From: a virus
IMG/VR virus record: IMGVR_UViG_3300028920_000002
Span: 122,724-186,723 of that record
Reading direction: 5' to 3' (one strand)
Length of the DNA stretch: 64,000 bases
A program made the translations under genes and the position numbers. Numbering within the stretch: position 1 is the first letter of the stretch; the number at the start of each line of letters is the position of its first letter. The notes under the pieces are model-generated. The model was not told where the DNA came from. It saw only the letters and a list, made by a program, of their open reading frames with translations, and ran no database searches. Positions 14,187-20,754 of this stretch are shown piece by piece.

Positions 14187-14734
14187 CCGAGAACAAGTCG
14201 TTCGGCGCCCCGTTCTGGTTCGTGGTGGTCTCGTTGGCCGTCGTCCTGCTGGCCATCGTCCCGATGGCCATGTGCAGAGGGGAGCCGCCGACGCCCGCTC
14301 CTGGGCCGTCAGTTCAGGTGGTAGAACCTGTCCCCTCCACGTCGGGCAGCGCCGAGCTGTTGGAGCCGGCTCCCGAGTCGACTGTCTTGCTCGAGCTCGA
14401 GGACGGCGATTGGGGTGGCCCTGGCGGGCAGGTGAAGCTGCAGCTCCGCTCTCGGGCGGCCACCGACGGTCCCTGGGACTGGCAGCCGTACCCGTGGGTG
14501 CTCATCCTGACGCCTGACGACCCCGAGGTCATGGAGGTGTGCGGCTTCTACCCTCAGCTCCACGATGGCTTCTGGCGCCAGGCTCACTGCCTGACGGGGG
14601 ACCCGGGGCGCCCCCACGACTTGCGGCGCCTGCGGCTCTCTGTGACGCCCAGTGGGCTCCTGGAGGCTCAGCTGGGGGAGGACCGGCTCCTGCTCTCCAT
14701 GGAGCGCATCGGGCAGCCGGAGAAGGCGCCCTGA
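14183..14734 (+). CDS. Membrane-anchored hypothetical protein
   Basis: This 183-residue protein has one N-terminal membrane helix (about residues 12-30) ending in MAMC, which may be an uncleaved anchor or a lipoprotein-like signal. A Pro/Ser/Glu-rich linker (32-68) and a globular beta-like domain with two Cys follow; this would lie outside the cytoplasmic membrane. GTG 14183 overlaps the stop of the MazG-like gene, with GGAGG 11 bases upstream. No family is recognised. The local base composition is more GC-rich than the neighbours. Confidence 0.66.
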   Translation: MTENKSFGAPFWFVVVSLAVVLLAIVPMAMCRGEPPTPAPGPSVQVVEPVPSTSGSAELLEPAPESTVLLELEDGDWGGPGGQVKLQLRSRAATDGPWDWQPYPWVLILTPDDPEVMEVCGFYPQLHDGFWRQAHCLTGDPGRPHDLRRLRLSVTPSGLLEAQLGEDRLLLSMERIGQPEKAP

Positions 14735-14747
14735 CCGAGGGCTGCGA

Positions 14748-14759
14748 CGACACGTGTCG
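14748..14759. repeat. 12-base palindrome and nearby GCTGACACAA repeat
   Basis: CGACACGTGTCG is a perfect palindrome just after the gene ending at 14734. GCTGACACAA begins at 14758 and recurs at 14848. The 219-base interval 14735-14953 otherwise holds GC-rich hairpins and the promoter-like motif at 14903; no gene is seen in it. Confidence 0.4.
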
Positions 14760-14902
14760 CTGACACAAGAGGCGCATACGGCTCAGATTCAGTAGCCTTC
14801 CCCCGCTCCCCCCAGCAGAGGGAACCAGATACGCGCGTTTCAGGGGAGCTGACACAACGGCCGCCCGTGGGCGCGGCGGCGTGCAAACATCCACAGGCCC
14901 AG

Positions 14903-14918
14903 GGCATAAGGCCCGGGG
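14903..14918 (+). promoter_or_regulatory. GGnATAA-type promoter motif
   Basis: GGCATAAGGCCCGGGG, followed by a hairpin (GCTGACC/GGTCGGC, 14922-14940) and the GGAAGGA ribosome-binding site of the gene at 14954. Confidence 0.42.
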
Positions 14919-14953
14919 TCGGCTGACCAAGTTGGTCGGCCGGAAGGACGACG

Positions 14954-15448
14954 ATGGAGATAGTGAACAAGGAGATGCGCATCTGGTGCGCAGACGAGAA
15001 GCAGCTCACGGCCGAGGTGGCGACGAAGCCGTATGTTCTGAAGCTTGAGCTGCCGGTGGGCGCCCAGTTCCTGGGGGCGTTCAACCTACCCAACCTGATG
15101 ACCGTGCTTGGCTTCGGCCAAGGCGGCCCGCCTGGGTACGCGTTCTTGGTGGACCCGGAGGAGGACGCCACTTGCGTCCGCTACTTCGCTTCTCAGACAG
15201 CCGATGCGCCGTTCCTATGGAAGACGACTGAGGTGGAGTGCTGGAATCGCGGTCTGCTCACGCTGCTGGGAGTGCCGGTGGTGGTTCTGGAGTTGGTGTA
15301 CGACATGTCTACGCCCGGCATTCAAGAAGCGCTGGAGCGGGGGCTCAAGATGAACGGAGTGGTCATCGATGGCGTGCGCTATCACACGCCTCCGTCACTG
15401 CTGAAGGCGGTGGCATCTGGTGGGGTGGATGACGAAGAAGCAGGCTAG
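14954..15448 (+). CDS. Hypothetical protein, 164 residues
   Basis: This is an alpha/beta protein with no recognised domain. The ATG has GGAAGGA about 6 bases upstream. Hydrophobic stretches such as LLTLLGVPVVVLELVY (residues 101-116) look like a buried strand-helix core, not a membrane segment. It overlaps the next gene by 20 bases and heads a run of closely spaced plus-strand genes. Confidence 0.66.
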   Translation: MEIVNKEMRIWCADEKQLTAEVATKPYVLKLELPVGAQFLGAFNLPNLMTVLGFGQGGPPGYAFLVDPEEDATCVRYFASQTADAPFLWKTTEVECWNRGLLTLLGVPVVVLELVYDMSTPGIQEALERGLKMNGVVIDGVRYHTPPSLLKAVASGGVDDEEAG

Positions 15449-16199
15449 TCACGACGACAGCGACGGACTTGTTGGTCAGGTAAATCTGGCTGACATCCCC
15501 TTCGTAGAAGTGGCTTGGTCTTCGATAGCCCAGCTCTCAGAGAAGAGTGACGCAGAGCTGCTTGGGATTCTGTCTCACTACGCCCCCGGCCTGTGGGAGC
15601 TGAGTACTCATCAGCAGCACCAGCTCATCGAGTACCTGCGAAATTGGCTGACGGCTCTTCGTGGAGCGGAGAGCGTGCGCACCGAGCTTTCCGAGAAGCT
15701 CTCCAGCGTGGCCGTGGAGCTGGCGCGTTTGCGCTACGTGGTGCGAGAGCTCGGTACGAAGATGTACGAGAAGGGCGCCTTCACCGAGCGCATCGAGCTT
15801 GATGACGACCTGGCCTTCGCTCTCTTCCGCGCAGCTAAGCCACTGATGCTCAAGCACACAGCTCGAGAGTTGGGTGGGTTCAAGGCACCAGAGGACATTG
15901 GGGACCACAGCCCGTTCAGGATGGGCAACAAGAGAGAGTTCGAGGCTGCTTTTGCCTCCGGGACTTCGGCGCTCGAGTGTATGGGCTTTCAGGTGGTGGG
16001 CACAGACATTGAGACGAAGAACGAGGTTGGGCCCAATACCGTCAGCTACGTACTGGTATTCGACTGTGAGCTCTTACCCACGCACGTCTCTCAGGTTGGA
16101 CAACGCCCACAGCTCAACAAGGAGCAGCTCGAGGAGGCGGTGCGTGCTTACATGCCGTCTACTACGACGGTTTCCTGCAAGGTCAGAGTGACGCTGTGA
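15429..16199 (+). CDS. Hypothetical protein, 256 residues
   Basis: ATG 15429 is chosen (GGGGTGG just upstream); an in-frame start at 15420 is possible. The first 130 residues are helical with a heptad-like part around 80-115. The C-terminal 120 residues look alpha/beta, with a beta-rich end. No motif or family is recognised. The gene is followed 4 bases later by a leaderless-type promoter. Confidence 0.66.
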   Translation: MTKKQASHDDSDGLVGQVNLADIPFVEVAWSSIAQLSEKSDAELLGILSHYAPGLWELSTHQQHQLIEYLRNWLTALRGAESVRTELSEKLSSVAVELARLRYVVRELGTKMYEKGAFTERIELDDDLAFALFRAAKPLMLKHTARELGGFKAPEDIGDHSPFRMGNKREFEAAFASGTSALECMGFQVVGTDIETKNEVGPNTVSYVLVFDCELLPTHVSQVGQRPQLNKEQLEEAVRAYMPSTTTVSCKVRVTL

Positions 16200-16200
16200 C

Positions 16201-16209
16201 TGGTAGACT
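16201..16209 (+). promoter_or_regulatory. Extended -10 promoter for a leaderless gene
   Basis: TGGTAGACT, identical to the site at 3657, with 5 bases to the ATG at 16215. No ribosome-binding site is present. Confidence 0.55.
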
Positions 16210-16214
16210 GACGC

Positions 16215-16520
16215 ATGTTCGAGTGGCGGCATCTGCTGAGTGGGAAGACCTTACGAATCTCCTGCCTTTACTATGGCCACACCTACTTGGGGTGCATCAC
16301 GTATCCGAAGGGGCAGAGCTGCCGAGGCATTCCGTACGACCCGCAGAAGCCAAGCCGGGTTGTGTACACAGGGGGCTACGCTCAGGTAGCCGACAACATG
16401 GAAGGGCACGCCCGTGAACGACTTGAAGCTTTGGTTGGCAGACCTGCTACACGACCTGGCCTGGACGCTAGAGCGCTCAGCCATCAGCGAGACCCTGACG
16501 ACGATATTCCGACGTCATAA
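16215..16520 (+). CDS. Hypothetical protein, 101 residues
   Basis: It starts 5 bases after the extended -10 box TGGTAGACT and has no ribosome-binding site. The first 70 residues look protein-like, with several Tyr, two Cys and a beta-rich pattern. The last 35 residues overlap the next gene in another frame and look like low-quality sequence, so the true end may be a coding overlap. Function unknown. Confidence 0.52.
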   Translation: MFEWRHLLSGKTLRISCLYYGHTYLGCITYPKGQSCRGIPYDPQKPSRVVYTGGYAQVADNMEGHARERLEALVGRPATRPGLDARALSHQRDPDDDIPTS

Positions 16521-16662
16521 GTCATCCGCAGCAGAGAAGATGCAGAGGTGGCTCGAGTTGCTACCTCCCGACGAACAACGACGTGTGCGAGCACACCTCA
16601 AGCACAGGCGACGAAAGCAAGCAGTCTACGGGGGTCCCAGGGATGAGCGACAAATCCACTGA
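16414..16662 (+). CDS. Hypothetical helical protein, 82 residues
   Basis: GTG 16414 has GGAAGG 9 bases upstream. The product is helical, with a Trp/Leu-rich N-terminal half (NDLKLWLADLLHDLAW) and a very basic C-terminal half (AHLKHRRRKQ). It overlaps the end of the preceding frame and the start of the deaminase gene. No family is recognised. Confidence 0.55.
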   Translation: MNDLKLWLADLLHDLAWTLERSAISETLTTIFRRHKSSAAEKMQRWLELLPPDEQRRVRAHLKHRRRKQAVYGGPRDERQIH

Positions 16663-17110
16663 GTTGCTGAGGAGGAAAGGGCGCAACGGTCCGCAGCGCC
16701 CTAGCTTCGAGGAGATTCACATGCGGATGGCGGGGTTGCTCGTAGGTAGGAGCACTTGCGCCCGCCTGAAGGTTGGTTGCGTCATCGCCAGCGCCGACTT
16801 CAGGAAGGTTTTGGCGATGGGCTACAACGGCAACGCTAGCGGTCTACCCAATCTCTGTGACAGCGAGGAGCCTGGCAAGTGCGGTTGCCTGCACGCTGAA
16901 GAGAATGCGGTCATCAACTGCGACTCGCCGAGGCACTGGCCCAAGATTGTGTTCTGTACCCACGAACCCTGCAAGATGTGCGCTAAGCGCCTGGTGAATC
17001 TGGGTGGGGTGCAGAAGGTCTACTACAACGAACCATACCGGCTCCATGAGGGGCTGGAGGTATTCAAGCTCGCTGGCATACCGTGCGAGCAGATGGAGAT
17101 TCGCTGGTGA
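16643..17110 (+). CDS. dCMP deaminase-like zinc enzyme
   Basis: This protein has 155 residues, close to the size of phage deoxycytidylate deaminases. The zinc site is clear: HAEENA with His84 and proton-shuttling Glu86, then PCKMC with Cys110 and Cys113. GYNGNASGLPNLC (60-72) matches the substrate/allosteric loop of the family. It would deaminate dCMP to dUMP for dTTP synthesis; a related ComE-type or tRNA deaminase role is less likely. ATG 16643 follows GGGG at a short distance; a longer frame to 16583 is unlikely because it lies inside the preceding gene. Its stop overlaps the next GTG. Confidence 0.84.
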   Translation: MSDKSTELLRRKGRNGPQRPSFEEIHMRMAGLLVGRSTCARLKVGCVIASADFRKVLAMGYNGNASGLPNLCDSEEPGKCGCLHAEENAVINCDSPRHWPKIVFCTHEPCKMCAKRLVNLGGVQKVYYNEPYRLHEGLEVFKLAGIPCEQMEIRW

Positions 17111-18366
17111 CTGAAGAGAAGAAGCCTCCAAAGGGGCTGACAACGGAGCAAGAGCTTAGGCTGTGGCGAGAGCTCACCATGTTGCTGCCTCACAACTTCG
17201 AGGAGTGCAACAGCCCGCCGTGGTCCCAGATTGAGGACCACATCAAGAAGCTTGAAAAAGTGAAGGAAGCCTTCGACCGTGAGAGCGGCAAGGTAGCGGG
17301 CGAAGTTCTCAGGCAGCTCGAGAAGGACGGGAGCCGTGTGGTCGATAAGAGCGTCTACGACCAGATGCAGCGCATCGACTACTACGCCCGCAAGGTCTAC
17401 AAGCAGCTCGAAGAGAACGCCAAGAACGAAGGGGTGTACAACACGCCTACGGGTTTGGAAGCCAAGCTGTGGGAGAACTTCGGCAGGGCGCTGTTTGACG
17501 GCACCTGGCAACCCCACGAAGTAAGTCCAGCCTCAACCCACGAGGAGGTCATGGCCAGCGACAACAAGGTCATCAAGGATGCGTACGAGGAGTCCAGGGT
17601 AGTAGGAGAGGTCGTCTCTGGTACTGGTGGCAGCTTGTACTACCGAGACAGGCGAAGTGGGCATACCTACAGCATCAAGAAGCTGGACATCGTGAATGAC
17701 GAGGAGCCTGTCGAGACGATGTTCGGGAAGGAATTCCCTACCCCCAGGGCGGACTCGGCCCGGCCCGTGCTGAAGGTCAAGCAGGACTTCGTTCCCAAAA
17801 CCGTCGAGTGGCCCAGTCCTCAGAAGCCCCTGGACAAGCTCGTCCAGAAGGCTCTGAACGTAGCTCGCTTGCCCGACATCTACATGACCCAGGACCAGCA
17901 GCTCGTGGACCGAACCATCGGTGAGCTGCGCAAGGCCGCTGGGGAGTACGAGGCAGAGCAGAAGAAGCAGGAGTCCTTCCCTGATGAGTGGTACGTGGAA
18001 GCCTGCGCCGGTGAAATAGTCGACAAGGCCGTGAAGGTGTACCGGGTCAGACCTATTCAATTTGGCCCGCAGACGCAGCCATTCTACCGAGCCATCCAGG
18101 ACCTACTTGAGTCTGTCGAGGAGTTCGAGAGAGTACGTCGTGGGCGCATCATCGACGACGCGCACCACGAGAAGAAGAGCTCCGCACCCGAATCACCCGG
18201 CATGTTTCAGCGACTCATGTGCGCTGGGGGCAAGCACGAGCCCGAGGGCGAGAAGTACGCTCAGACGCCCTACTATGACCTAAGCCTGAAGGTGAATGGG
18301 TGGGCTGGGCACTTCAAAGTCAGGAAGTGCAAGCACTGCAAGTGCCTGTACGTGGAGGAGAAGTAA
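17107..18366 (+). CDS. Large helical protein with C-terminal CxxCxC zinc motif
   Basis: This 419-residue protein starts at GTG 17107, overlapping the deaminase stop (GTGA), with GGAG upstream. The first 130 residues and residues 230-330 are helical and charged; the middle includes a beta-rich stretch (SLYYRDRRSGHTYSIKKLD). The last 50 residues hold Cys and His and end in CKHCKCLYVEEK, almost the same ending as the 103-residue protein at 18936 (CKHCGCLYAEKS). This suggests a shared zinc module. No wider family is recognised. Confidence 0.7.
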   Translation: MTEEKKPPKGLTTEQELRLWRELTMLLPHNFEECNSPPWSQIEDHIKKLEKVKEAFDRESGKVAGEVLRQLEKDGSRVVDKSVYDQMQRIDYYARKVYKQLEENAKNEGVYNTPTGLEAKLWENFGRALFDGTWQPHEVSPASTHEEVMASDNKVIKDAYEESRVVGEVVSGTGGSLYYRDRRSGHTYSIKKLDIVNDEEPVETMFGKEFPTPRADSARPVLKVKQDFVPKTVEWPSPQKPLDKLVQKALNVARLPDIYMTQDQQLVDRTIGELRKAAGEYEAEQKKQESFPDEWYVEACAGEIVDKAVKVYRVRPIQFGPQTQPFYRAIQDLLESVEEFERVRRGRIIDDAHHEKKSSAPESPGMFQRLMCAGGKHEPEGEKYAQTPYYDLSLKVNGWAGHFKVRKCKHCKCLYVEEK

Positions 18367-18386
18367 CTGTCAGCTAGGGAGGCATC

Positions 18387-18500
18387 GTGGAATACATCGT
18401 GATGGTCGTTGGGCTCGTGCTGCTGCCGGTCTGTGGATGCAGTACAACATGCTCACCAAGCGACGGCCCTGGTAACTGTCAGACAGGGAGCCATGCGTAG
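18387..18500 (+). CDS. Possible very small membrane/lipoprotein-like peptide
   Basis: GTG 18387 has GGGAGG 4 bases upstream. It encodes 37 residues beginning with a hydrophobic helix (residues 2-16) followed by CGCSTTC. In another frame the same region ends with a TAA inside the repeated sequence TAACTGTCA and encodes YNMLTKRRPW, a normal end for a small membrane protein. So either the product is as given, or a -1 frameshift joins the two frames. Confidence 0.35.
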   Translation: MEYIVMVVGLVLLPVCGCSTTCSPSDGPGNCQTGSHA

Positions 18501-18912
18501 CTACAGCACAACTCGTTTCACCCAATGCGAACAGGAGTTACTCGTCCAGGCGCAGACGCTAGTGGAAGCTGTCCCCTCGACCGTCGGGGAACAGGTGCGT
18601 TGCCACGAGCTTGCTCGCGCGGTCGCAACCATTCTGTCGCTTCCCGTGCAAGACGGAAGATTTGAGGCCGTTGAGCATTCATGGATATGGGCGAAGTCCG
18701 GCTGGGAGTACCACTCGGACTATCGGGATTTCTGTGGCGCTCCACCGATTCTGGACGTGTACGTGCCCGGCTGTCTGCCTCAAGTGCAGCTTGTGGACTG
18801 GTCGCATTGGGGGCTTCCCTACAAGCGGGTGTACGTGCCTGGAGAACTCCGCAACGACATAGACGATGAGATGTTGAAGCGGCTCGTCGCCATGATGGGC
18901 GACACCAAGTAA
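18493..18912 (+). CDS. Hypothetical protein, 139 residues
   Basis: ATG 18493 has GGGAG 2 bases upstream and starts a well-formed protein; a longer frame to 18409 is unlikely. It has a helical N-terminal half and an aromatic, Tyr/Trp-rich C-terminal half. No family is recognised. It is one of a run of short genes (18387-20328) with overlapping starts that continues to the tmRNA. Confidence 0.64.
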   Translation: MRSYSTTRFTQCEQELLVQAQTLVEAVPSTVGEQVRCHELARAVATILSLPVQDGRFEAVEHSWIWAKSGWEYHSDYRDFCGAPPILDVYVPGCLPQVQLVDWSHWGLPYKRVYVPGELRNDIDDEMLKRLVAMMGDTK

Positions 18913-18935
18913 CTGTCATTGCTAGAGGAGGAGAC

Positions 18936-19247
18936 ATGAGCGACGAGAATGAGCTGAAGTTCACCGACCCGGACCAGGGAATGATGAAGCTCAATCTGCG
19001 CCCCAAGGTGGTGCAGCGAGGAAAGTGCTCCACCGAAGTCTACGACAACGGTCAGGTGGTAGTACGCGAGGAGCACGAGCCCGACGAGGAGTTGGAGAAG
19101 ACAGTGTGGGCTGACCAGCCAGTGTGTCTCTTCGACTTGTACAAGTACGGTAGTACCCCAGTCGAAGGTGCGTACAGGAAGGAAGACAAGGTGGCTTCAG
19201 TGCGCATCTGCAAACACTGTGGCTGCTTGTATGCGGAGAAGTCATGA
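18936..19247 (+). CDS. Small zinc-finger-like protein
   Basis: This 103-residue protein has an excellent ribosome-binding site (GAGGAGGA). It ends in CKHCGCLYAEKS, paralogous to the C-terminus of the 419-residue protein at 17107; upstream Cys residues (about 31 and 64) could complete a zinc site. The N-terminal half is acidic. It may be a free-standing copy of that module. Its stop overlaps the next ATG. Confidence 0.68.
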   Translation: MSDENELKFTDPDQGMMKLNLRPKVVQRGKCSTEVYDNGQVVVREEHEPDEELEKTVWADQPVCLFDLYKYGSTPVEGAYRKEDKVASVRICKHCGCLYAEKS

Positions 19248-19408
19248 AGCGCCGCAAGCGCTGCAGTTGGTGCAACGAGCTGATTGAGGTCGGCCAGGAG
19301 CTTCGCAGGAAGGATGCTGCCGACCTCACTCACTACTTCCACAAGAAGTGCTGGAAGGCACACTGTGATTGGTTGAACGAGATTAGTTCACGGAAGAAGA
19401 GACGATGA
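19244..19408 (+). CDS. 54-residue treble-clef-like zinc protein
   Basis: ATG 19244 overlaps the preceding stop (ATGA), and the TGA at 19406-19408 overlaps the next ATG. The product starts KRRKRCSWCNELI (Cys7, Cys10) and has YFHKKCW (His33, Cys36), a CxxC..HxxC pattern typical of small zinc fingers. Both ends are very basic, so nucleic-acid binding is plausible. Confidence 0.68.
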   Translation: MKRRKRCSWCNELIEVGQELRRKDAADLTHYFHKKCWKAHCDWLNEISSRKKRR

Positions 19409-19620
19409 GCGAAGGGTACGAGTATCCCAACGAGGTCGAGGTGATAAGAGAGTCGGACTCCGGCAAAGCCCTCCTGGTCAAGGACGACGAGGGTGAGGAG
19501 TTTTGGGTGCCCAAGTCTCAGATTCACGAGGACAGCGAGGTCTTCAAAGTAGCTGGCAGCAACAGCTACGGGCGCCTCATCGTTACCGAATGGTTAGCGA
19601 AGGAGAAGGGTTGGTTGTGA
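19405..19620 (+). CDS. Small beta-barrel-like phage protein
   Basis: This 71-residue protein overlaps the preceding gene by ATGA. The pattern SGKALLVKDDEGEEFWVPKSQIH followed by GRLIVTEWLAKEKG is one I associate with short phage proteins of unknown function, and it has an SH3-like look. No catalytic residues are visible. It overlaps the next gene by GTGA, so translation is coupled through the whole run. Confidence 0.68.
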   Translation: MSEGYEYPNEVEVIRESDSGKALLVKDDEGEEFWVPKSQIHEDSEVFKVAGSNSYGRLIVTEWLAKEKGWL

Positions 19621-19826
19621 CAGACCAGAAGTTCATGCTTGCACAGGAGGCGGCCGAGGAGGTCGTACGCATTGAGCCCGACGGTAGGGTCTTTCTGTAT
19701 GGTGAGCTCGTGGAGACTGACGAGCAGCGCCTTGCTGCGTTCTCGCTGATTGTCGACTGCAGTCGTGGCAATTACGAGCCGCATGGGTACAAGGACATCG
19801 TTGAGATTGAGGAGCCCGACCAGTGA
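19617..19826 (+). CDS. Hypothetical protein, 69 residues
   Basis: The GTG start overlaps the preceding stop, with AGAAGG upstream. It is a small acidic alpha/beta protein; VFLYGELVETDEQRLAAF is its most regular part. Unrecognised. It overlaps the next gene by GTGA. Confidence 0.62.
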   Translation: MTDQKFMLAQEAAEEVVRIEPDGRVFLYGELVETDEQRLAAFSLIVDCSRGNYEPHGYKDIVEIEEPDQ

Positions 19827-20026
19827 AGAAGACCATCTGGTACATGGCCAAGCCTGGCGAAGAGCGGGACTACGCCATGACCAAGCCTCCGAATCCCTGG
19901 TGGGCCGAAGAGTGCAAGAAGCAGGGCTACGTCATCTTCTCGGTTGAAGTCGACCTGCCTTTGGGATGGGATAGTGCCGACCACGAGCTCAAGGGGCGCA
20001 TTGCAGGAAGGGAGCTGCCGGAATGA
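19823..20026 (+). CDS. Hypothetical protein, 67 residues
   Basis: It starts at GTG 19823, overlapping the preceding stop, with GAGG-type sequence upstream. The protein is Trp- and Pro-rich in its middle (PPNPWWAEECKKQGY) and has no recognised family. Its stop overlaps the next ATG. Confidence 0.6.
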   Translation: MKKTIWYMAKPGEERDYAMTKPPNPWWAEECKKQGYVIFSVEVDLPLGWDSADHELKGRIAGRELPE

Positions 20027-20328
20027 AGAAGGTGACGTGGGAAGCCACGACTGAGCGCATGTACGTTCAGCTAGTGCAGGAAGTACCCGAGGAGAAAGAC
20101 CTGACCATGTCCAACGGGATGATGGCCATGACTGATTCGTTTCCTACTTCCTACCTCATGATTGGCAAGCCGGGGTCCAAGGAGCGCACGCGTGTGGAGG
20201 GACCTGACGCCGAGCTGCTGCTTCTGGCGCTCGGCAAGGTGATGTCCATGAGGCCCGGGGCCGGGATGCATACTATGGGTCGCATTCCCATGCCGCCGGG
20301 TACTAGCCCCTTCGGCTCTGTAGGCTAG
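20023..20328 (+). CDS. Hypothetical Met-rich protein, 101 residues
   Basis: ATG 20023 overlaps the preceding stop, with GGAAG upstream. Twelve of the 101 residues are Met. The first part looks beta-rich, the centre has a Leu-rich helix (AELLLLALGKVM) and the end is a Gly/Pro/Met tail. No family is recognised. It is the last gene before the tmRNA promoter. Confidence 0.6.
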   Translation: MKKVTWEATTERMYVQLVQEVPEEKDLTMSNGMMAMTDSFPTSYLMIGKPGSKERTRVEGPDAELLLLALGKVMSMRPGAGMHTMGRIPMPPGTSPFGSVG

Positions 20329-20347
20329 CAAAGTAGGCGGGGGCTGA

Positions 20348-20365
20348 GGTATAACAGGGGTGGAG
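20348..20365 (+). promoter_or_regulatory. GGTATAA-type promoter of the tmRNA
   Basis: GGTATAACAGGGGTGGAG. TATAAC ends 31 bases before the mature 5' end at 20386, leaving a short 5' leader that RNase P would remove. Confidence 0.55.
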
Positions 20366-20385
20366 TGAGAACCACTTCACTCTTT

Positions 20386-20752
20386 GGGCCTGAACTGGTT
20401 TCGACGTGGAGGAATCAAAGTAGTTGCGTGCAGGCGGTGCTCGACCCGCCTTGACCAATCGAGCAACGGCAGTTGCCAACGACAACGCCACCCCCGCTCT
20501 CGCAGTCGACAAGGCTGCGTGAGCCGTTCGCCTGGGTAGGAGCCCAAGTACCCCAGGGGACGTCATCAGAACATGGGTGGACAGCGGGAAAGACTGCTGA
20601 CTCTCAGGAAAGACTGAGTGGTGGAGGTGCCTACCAACCCCCGAGGCGCCAATCGGTTGCTGGATGAACCAAAACCAATCGCCAGCTACGCACGTGAACG
20701 AGACTACTGAGTGAACTTCGCGGACCCGGGTTCGATTCCCGGCGGGTCCACC
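20386..20752 (+). ncRNA. ssrA: Phage-encoded tmRNA
   Basis: One-piece transfer-messenger RNA of about 367 bases. The 5' end GGGCCTGAACTGGTTTCGAC has the tmRNA signature TTCGAC. The 3' end has a T-arm (CCGGG-TTCGATT-CCCGG). The 7-bp acceptor stem pairs 20386-20392 with 20743-20749 and contains the G3-U70 pair that marks the RNA for alanine; the discriminator A is at 20750. Only CC of the CCA end is encoded, so nucleotidyltransferase must add the last A. The tag frame is at 20475-20522. It would rescue stalled ribosomes, perhaps after host mRNA decay. Host tmRNA is normally sufficient, so a phage copy is uncommon. Confidence 0.93.
20475..20522 (+). other. tmRNA tag reading frame
   Basis: From the likely resume codon GCC (20475), preceded by AGTT as E. 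coli tmRNA has AGTC, the frame encodes ANDNATPALAVDKAA and then TGA. The ANDN start is typical of tags. The end KAA keeps the Ala-Ala read by ClpXP but lacks the usual LAA or VAA. A resume codon at GCA 20463 would add ATAV. Confidence 0.85.
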
Positions 20753-20754
20753 GG

